Origin: an uncultured Clostridium sp.
GTDB taxonomy: Bacteria; Bacillota; Clostridia; Lachnospirales; Lachnospiraceae
Length of the DNA: 64,000 nucleotides
Assembly: GCA_934438135.1 (NCBI GenBank)
Contig: CAKSBP010000014.1
Span: forward strand, 1-64,000
Direction of reading: 5' to 3'
Shown here: piece after piece, positions 60,601-64,000 of the stretch
Numbering within the stretch: the first letter of the stretch is position 1
How the letters are laid out: every line of letters begins with the position of its first letter
Notes under the pieces: generated by a model
Databases searched by the model: none
The model's input: only the letters and a program-made list of their open reading frames with translations
What the model was told of the DNA's origin: nothing
Translations under genes and position numbers: made by a program

Positions 60601-60869
60601 TGCACAGAATATATGGAATTATTATACGTATTCTCTATGAGTTGAATATTAGTAGTATTATTCGCTTCTGGAATCTGGTCATTTAAATATTCATCTTCAC
60701 CATCAAAGCGAACTAATACTGCCATATTATACATATCCCTTATCTCATCTGTAGTGTGAACTTTTTCTTTTTCTGCTTCTTTTGCATTAGTGATTCCTAA
60801 ATCTACTTGAAATATCAGACTGAATGCAAGAATAAATGCTAAGTATCTTCTAAAGTGTCTTTTTTTCAT
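57621..60869 (-). CDS. Secreted M6-family zinc metalloprotease with C-terminal Ig-like repeats
   Basis: Large 1082-aa protein with an N-terminal signal peptide (about residues 1-30, basic then hydrophobic). The zinc motif HEMGHIFGLLD at about 264-274 is the HExxHxxGxxD signature of M6 (immune-inhibitor-A-like) peptidases. A middle region follows, including a Listeria-Bacteroides-like repeat (AVTYLPGADS, TGWSLKEGGEKVYDLNAEYNKN). The C-terminus has three tandem Big_2-type Ig domains of about 75 residues each. There is no sortase signal or obvious membrane anchor, so it is likely released or bound loosely. AAAGGAAAAAAC is the ribosome binding site; ATG at 60869 is preferred over an earlier ATG at 60911. 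Confidence 0.85.
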   Translation of the reverse strand: MKKRHFRRYLAFILAFSLIFQVDLGITNAKEAEKEKVHTTDEIRDMYNMAVLVRFDGEDEYLNDQIPEANNTTNIQLIENTYNNSIYSVQEYYKSVSNHTVNIKTVYLTEAKDGFSSIKLNHSRGYYSPKSADNPEGYTNEGELRRVELVRDWSAKVKEAIANGAVLKNFAGEEIDFSKLDSDGDQSIDCITLLFSPTDAKYAAEWGSPLWAYETENYLIDIETSAGTLTSKRYYQAPIQNNPLGIYKEPNGDTFFSNTSTLIHEMGHIFGLLDLYSFSGNNTPVYYMSSMAKALSPVVQFMTSREREAAGWLNAENITPITKAGTYTLPPVKDIKQNGTVAYTLELPNEKRLYLEYRYVEDLKVNRFDFDTAKRVLFNSLGLPVKAIGLNKSGLLICDVNMNRKFPSNSGGTPQLSVIGGQYSTRIDAPRTKGESITYGGYTISVINLDKEKITFKVTGNGLENEQQPENSERPATSNVKLLAPVGIGEELQLTAARGSEIQFLAETEGKKFSDGDMLWTVKGGSAADTEIGTQSGLLKIGNFESAESVLKVVGRSEEDSTKSITINVKVAFGTKSYAVTYLPGADSIGKIDSAQKMHDTGLRLKDALYTKDGFVQTGWSLKEGGEKVYDLNAEYNKNCSVLLYPFWSKSENSKLTGSVAIQGKLEYGQTLYAMLQGVNSTEVIYQWKRQGKVVGNGQNYVLSANDIGHVIECQVQARDKEGTLSAVTKTAIERLKTETILTAQVENGSSEYKISMAAQVKGVHTEIPSGTIAFYNGNVKLTEKKLENGRSHYTWSEVKKGNYDIRAEYQPSTEASGCIYKSSSTSIKVEVIEKSPSFPAVSPKPSIVLSAKSMVLDTAGTKKGKLTVQIIGAQKKAVFKSSNPKTVTVNHNGNLTAIKAGEATITATANGVKAHCKVVVKTASVKLNHTSMVLYIPEKKVNKLIADVSGVSKKAIFKSNNTRIVKVDAVGKLTAIKEGKTTITATANGRTAICNVEVKKISLSLNQYASTIYVKGKNTIQLKPVVIGPSKKVTYKSSNPKIAKVNSTGKITAAGKGTAFITISANGLEKKYKVTVLPAKK

Positions 60870-61095
60870 GTTTTTTCCTTTATGTCTTATAATATTTTTA
60901 GATGGATTCATCTGATATGTATATCGGAATTTTAAATATTTTGTTTATATTTAAAATCATTATATTCTAAAAACTGTCACATTTAAACTAATGCAGTAGC
61001 CAGTTTTTCATTTTGTTCTTACTCTAGGTGTTTTGCTTACTGATTTTTAGTATAGTTTAACTTGTGCTGCTTACATTTTACAAGTAAAGATACAT

Positions 61096-61142
61096 AGAAA
61101 AACCACCCTGGTACTTTGGTCAGTTAAAAGGGTGGTTTTTCT
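61096..61142. terminator. Terminator beside the MATE gene (acts on both strands)
   Basis: AGAAAAACCACCCT (61096-61109) pairs perfectly with 61129-61142. T runs flank the stem on either strand. It serves the minus-strand MATE gene. Confidence 0.9.
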
Positions 61143-61147
61143 AGAGC

Positions 61148-62491
61148 TTAGCTATGCTGTTTCCTAAGCATCACTCCTGCAAGTATACAGGACATAATCT
61201 CAGCGACTGGGAATGATGCCCAAATTCCGTGAAGCCCCATTATTTCCGAAAGAATATAAGCTAACGGCAGCAGGATGATGAGCTGGCGAAGCAGGGTAAT
61301 GAAAAGGCTTTTTCCACCAAATCCCATGGATTCAAAAACAGCGGAGCCGATAACGCTGACTGCCGATGGCAGAAAGCCAATAGAGATAATTCGGAGTGCC
61401 GGTACTCCCATTGCAGTCATTTCCACATCTGCATCAAAAGCGGATAGAATCAGGCTTGGGCATGACCAGAATAAAATTGTACCAATCAGCATAATGCTTC
61501 CTACAATGAGTAAGGAAATGCGGACGGCTTCTTTCTGACGGTCATACTGTTTTGCACCATAATTATAAGCAATAATCGGACGGATTCCTTGTACCAGTCC
61601 AGTTGTTGGCATGTAGACAAAAGTCTGAAGTTTATAGTAAATTCCGAATACAGAGACTGCCAGTGAAGAAAATGAGGACAGAATACTATTTAATCCGGAA
61701 ACCAAAATCGAAGGAAGTGCCATAATAAGTGTAGATGGTACTGTAATCTGGTAGATTTCTAATAAAATTTCTTTTGCTGGCGAAGCATCTGCTTCATTCT
61801 TCCAGGAAAATTCTCCTTTTCCTCCAGCCATATGGCGGCAAAATAAGAAGAGTCCTAAGAAGCACGAACACATTTGTCCGATAACGGTTGCAATTGCAGC
61901 ACCGGTTACGCCCATTGCAGGAATATTTCCAACTCCAAAAATCAGGACAGGGTCTAGAATGATATTTACAAGACAGCCAACAGCCTGTAAAATCATTGGA
62001 ATTTTCATTTGTCCAGTGGATTGGAACAGTTTTTCCACAGTAATATGAAATATCTGTCCAAAGCAGAACACAATAACAATGTATCCATAGGAAAGACAAT
62101 ATTTCTGGATGGATGCAGAGTCTGTAAAATATCCTATAAAGGCAGGCATAAAGAGTGAAATTAAAAGTGCGAGTAGAGCATAGTGCACTGCGGACAGAAT
62201 AAAACCAAGCCGACAGGCTTTTGAAGCATTTTTTCGGTTCCCGGCACCTAAGCTTCTGGCAATGTACGAGTTAAGTCCGACGCCTGTTCCTACCGCAATG
62301 GAAAGAGTCAGATTTTGAAGCGGATAAATAATTGATACCGCATTTAAAGCCTCTGTACTTAGTTTGGCCACAAAGATACTATCAACAATATTATACAAAG
62401 ATTGTATAAACATGGATATCATTGGCGGGATTGCCATTGACAGAATGAGTGGCAGCATTTTTTTTGTTCCCATTTCATTTTTTTGATTCAT
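61148..62491 (-). CDS. MATE family multidrug/metabolite exporter
   Basis: Integral membrane protein of 447 aa with about twelve helices in two bundles, beginning MNQKNEMGTKKMLPLILSMAIPPM. MATE proteins exchange Na+ or H+ for cationic drugs or metabolites. GGGAGGAAC is a good ribosome binding site before ATG 62491. Upstream on the minus strand is a hairpin with a T tract directly before the site, so expression may be attenuated. Substrate is not known. Confidence 0.93.
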   Translation of the reverse strand: MNQKNEMGTKKMLPLILSMAIPPMISMFIQSLYNIVDSIFVAKLSTEALNAVSIIYPLQNLTLSIAVGTGVGLNSYIARSLGAGNRKNASKACRLGFILSAVHYALLALLISLFMPAFIGYFTDSASIQKYCLSYGYIVIVFCFGQIFHITVEKLFQSTGQMKIPMILQAVGCLVNIILDPVLIFGVGNIPAMGVTGAAIATVIGQMCSCFLGLFLFCRHMAGGKGEFSWKNEADASPAKEILLEIYQITVPSTLIMALPSILVSGLNSILSSFSSLAVSVFGIYYKLQTFVYMPTTGLVQGIRPIIAYNYGAKQYDRQKEAVRISLLIVGSIMLIGTILFWSCPSLILSAFDADVEMTAMGVPALRIISIGFLPSAVSVIGSAVFESMGFGGKSLFITLLRQLIILLPLAYILSEIMGLHGIWASFPVAEIMSCILAGVMLRKQHS

Positions 62492-62510
62492 AAAGTTCCT
62501 CCCACAAAAA

Positions 62511-62566
62511 GAGACTATATATCCACTATGTTTGTTATTCAGAAAACATAGAAAATATATAGCCTC
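62511..62566 (-). promoter_or_regulatory. Attenuator-like terminator in the MATE leader
   Basis: Stems CTATATAT/ATATATAG (62515-62522 with 62555-62562) and CTATGTTT/AAACATAG (62526-62533 with 62544-62551) form a 16-bp hairpin with a 3x3 internal loop, extended by GAG/CTC. On the minus strand CTCTTTTT follows immediately, and the Shine-Dalgarno GGGAGG comes right after it. Confidence 0.7.
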
Positions 62567-62597
62567 AAAAGCACAATCTTAATTTATTAGCTTAAAT

Positions 62598-62626
62598 AAG
62601 ATAGCATAGGAGGTTTGAAATGTCAA
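62598..62626 (-). promoter_or_regulatory. MATE gene promoter
   Basis: On the minus strand TTGACA (62621-62626) and TATCTT (62598-62603), spacer 17. The transcript would start near 62591 and run 100 bases to the ATG, through the attenuator hairpin. Confidence 0.65.
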
Positions 62627-62849
62627 CTAAATTTTCAAATGAGCATGAATATGTGCTATTTATGCAAGGTCTATTGCAATAAAGAAAATTCTCATGCTAT
62701 AATTCCCAAAAGCATATTTTCTATTATTCTAAAGTAATTCTATATTCTACTCTAATATTCATTTCAGAAAATCTATGCTTAAAATCAAACAAGAATACAG
62801 GCAGTGATTTTTGAGATGTAGTCCTGTCTGTTATAGGGAGAAACAAAAT

Positions 62850-62903
62850 ATGGAACAAAGAAGGAAAGGTGAAGGGCAAATCGATGATGCCTGTATGCAA
62901 TGA
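62850..62903 (+). CDS. Short upstream ORF (17 aa) overlapping the LytTR gene
   Basis: MEQRRKGEGQIDDACMQ begins at ATG 62850 after AGGGAGAAAC. Its TGA (62901-62903) overlaps the ATG of the response-regulator gene at 62900 (ATGA). The regulator has no good ribosome binding site of its own, so the ORF may deliver ribosomes to it. Not recognised as a known gene. Confidence 0.5.
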   Translation: MEQRRKGEGQIDDACMQ

Positions 62904-63637
62904 TAAGAAGAACGATTAATGTTTTAATATGCGATGATGATGAGATGAATCTGGAGATTAACCGGACTCATGTAAAGGTATTTGCTAGAAAGCTGAGAAG
63001 AAAAATAAAAATTTATGCATTTACCAGAATAAACCCGGAAATGGAAAGATTAATTAAGAACCATGAAATTGATATTGCTATTTTAGATATTGAGTTGACA
63101 AAAGGGGGGAAAGAGGGAATTGAGTTTGCAGAAGAGTTAAAGAAAGAGAATATATATTTACCAATTATATTTATTTCAAATTATGAAGAGTATAAACCAA
63201 CCGCCTGTGATATTATGGTGATAGGATATTTAGAAAAGCCTGTTTATTCAGAAAAATTTGAATTTCTGTCTCGACGCTCCATTCTGGAAGCTGAAAGCAG
63301 AAAGAATAGTGAAGCTGAGAAATTCATTGGTATTTGTGTAGACAAACAGCCCAAAAAGTTAAGAATTTCAGATATTATCTGTGCCGAGAAAGTGCAGAAA
63401 AAGGTAGTGATTCATTCAAAGGCGGGAAATTTTGAAATTCGAAGTACATTAAATGGATTTGCAGAACTTCTACCAGATAATTTTTTGAAAGTCAGCCAAA
63501 GTGTTTTGGTAAATATGGATGAAATCTGTACATTAGATTCAGTTAGTGTTTATATGTCAACAGGAGATACTTTTACAATTGGACGTACCTATCAGAAACA
63601 AGTAAAAGCAATTTATATGAGGAAAGAAAGAAATTAA
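62900..63637 (+). CDS. LytTR-family response regulator (AgrA-like)
   Basis: Transcription factor of 245 aa. Receiver domain: acidic cluster D12-D14, phosphorylation residue D63 in ILDIEL and K113 in LEKPV. A LytTR DNA-binding domain covers about residues 145-240. These regulators respond to kinases of AgrC or LytS type and control virulence, bacteriocin or competence genes. A cognate kinase is not inside the window; it may follow downstream. In-frame stop at 62885-62887 rules out a longer start. The gene is translationally coupled to a 17-aa leader ORF. Confidence 0.9.
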   Translation: MIRRTINVLICDDDEMNLEINRTHVKVFARKLRRKIKIYAFTRINPEMERLIKNHEIDIAILDIELTKGGKEGIEFAEELKKENIYLPIIFISNYEEYKPTACDIMVIGYLEKPVYSEKFEFLSRRSILEAESRKNSEAEKFIGICVDKQPKKLRISDIICAEKVQKKVVIHSKAGNFEIRSTLNGFAELLPDNFLKVSQSVLVNMDEICTLDSVSVYMSTGDTFTIGRTYQKQVKAIYMRKERN

Positions 63638-63745
63638 TTTTATCTTATAAAAAACAGAATTTTTCTGACAAATTTACAGAGAATCGGGCAGATTCTACAT
63701 TTTTTCAGATTTCTACACCAAGTTCCGCAACATAAACCAAACGTA

Positions 63746-63773
63746 TTGATTTCTAATCTAAATTGCTTATAAT
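63746..63773 (+). promoter_or_regulatory. Promoter of the terminal structured RNA
   Basis: TTGATT at 63746-63751 and TATAAT at 63768-63773 with a 16-base spacer, 110 bases after the LytTR stop. Confidence 0.6.
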
Positions 63774-63779
63774 AAAATC

Positions 63780-64000
63780 ATACAAAGTTTATAAAAAAAA
63801 GAAAAAATCTTTCTGGTATCAGCCCCTCAATCCTAAGTAAACTTTGTATAGAGCATTGACGAAACAGTGGCCATACTAGTTAGCAGGCCACGACATTAAG
63901 GAGAATGCAGAATTCATATATAATGCCGAAAGGCTCCCTTTTTCACTTCTTTATGAAAACCTTAATGTCCACTTACACATATTGTTAAGATATCAGTGGC
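63780..64000 (+). ncRNA. Candidate structured RNA at the window end
   Basis: TACAAAGTTTA (63781-63791) pairs perfectly with TAAACTTTGTA (63838-63848), starting at the predicted transcript start. GTGGCC/GGCCAC (63867-63872 with 63886-63891) lies inside GCATT/AATGC (63853-63857 with 63904-63908). A GCC-gaaa-GGC loop is followed by TCCCTTTTT (63924-63942), a terminator-like end. GACATTAAGG (63892-63901) can pair instead with CCTTAATGTC (63960-63969). No recognised family; no coding frame is convincing. Confidence 0.4.

Noticed and set aside
62620..62682. A 20-aa ORF MSTKFSNEHEYVLFMQGLLQ with a perfect AGGAGG on the plus strand
   Set aside because: Its start region is the -35 box (TTGACA) of the MATE promoter on the other strand and the AGGAGG lies in the spacer. 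No plus-strand promoter was found, so I treat it as coincidence, with low certainty.
63905..63990. A short plus-strand frame MQNSYIMPKGSLFHFF near the window end
   Set aside because: AAGGAG is too close to the first ATG and too far from the second; the frame lies within a terminator-like RNA.
1..64000. CRISPR arrays, tRNA or rRNA genes
   Set aside because: I looked for regular direct repeats with spacers and for cloverleaf or rRNA signatures and found none.

Overview
The window comes from a low-GC Gram-positive bacterium of the class Clostridia, most likely a Lachnospiraceae member. The evidence is the AT-rich coding style, strong AGGAGG ribosome binding sites, frequent GTG and TTG starts, zinc-type S14 and zinc-LID adenylate kinase, a KOW-domain gene between map and infA, and an L17 with a long insertion. 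I cannot name a genus from sequence reading alone.

Bases 1-15.4 kb hold the transcription and translation block: the end of rplL, rpoB, rpoC, an inserted two-gene metabolic unit (2-hydroxyacid dehydrogenase and esterase), then rpsL, rpsG, fusA and tuf. From 15.5 to 33 kb lies an insertion between the str and S10 blocks. It contains an orphan 225-aa protein, a six-gene BceAB-type ABC/two-component module with a second ABC transporter, a ROK regulator, rpoD (minus strand), an Mrp ATPase fused to a NifX-like domain, a GatB/YqeY protein, class II fructose-bisphosphate aldolase, a minus-strand membrane-stress operon matching the B. subtilis pspA-ydjG-ydjH-ydjI order, and an RlmI-like methyltransferase.

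From 33 to 54.7 kb runs an almost complete S10-spc-alpha super-cluster (rpsJ to rplQ), followed by the ECF transporter core (two ATPases and ecfT), truA, rplM and rpsI. From 54.7 kb on the DNA is accessory: a decayed ISL3-type transposase, a small prophage remnant with two XRE regulators and an ArpU/RinA-like protein, a secreted M6 metalloprotease with Ig-like repeats, a MATE exporter and a LytTR response regulator.

The least explained signal is structured RNA inside the housekeeping operons. Hand folding shows a compact four-way-junction candidate between rpsH and rplF, a three-way junction ahead of rpoB, hairpins between rpoB and rpoC, a large S10 leader closed by a long-range helix, structured gaps before rplC, rplB and rpsM, and a promoter-plus-terminator transcript near the window end. 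Some are probably r-protein autoregulatory leaders; several I cannot match to a named family. All pairings were read by eye and not computed.
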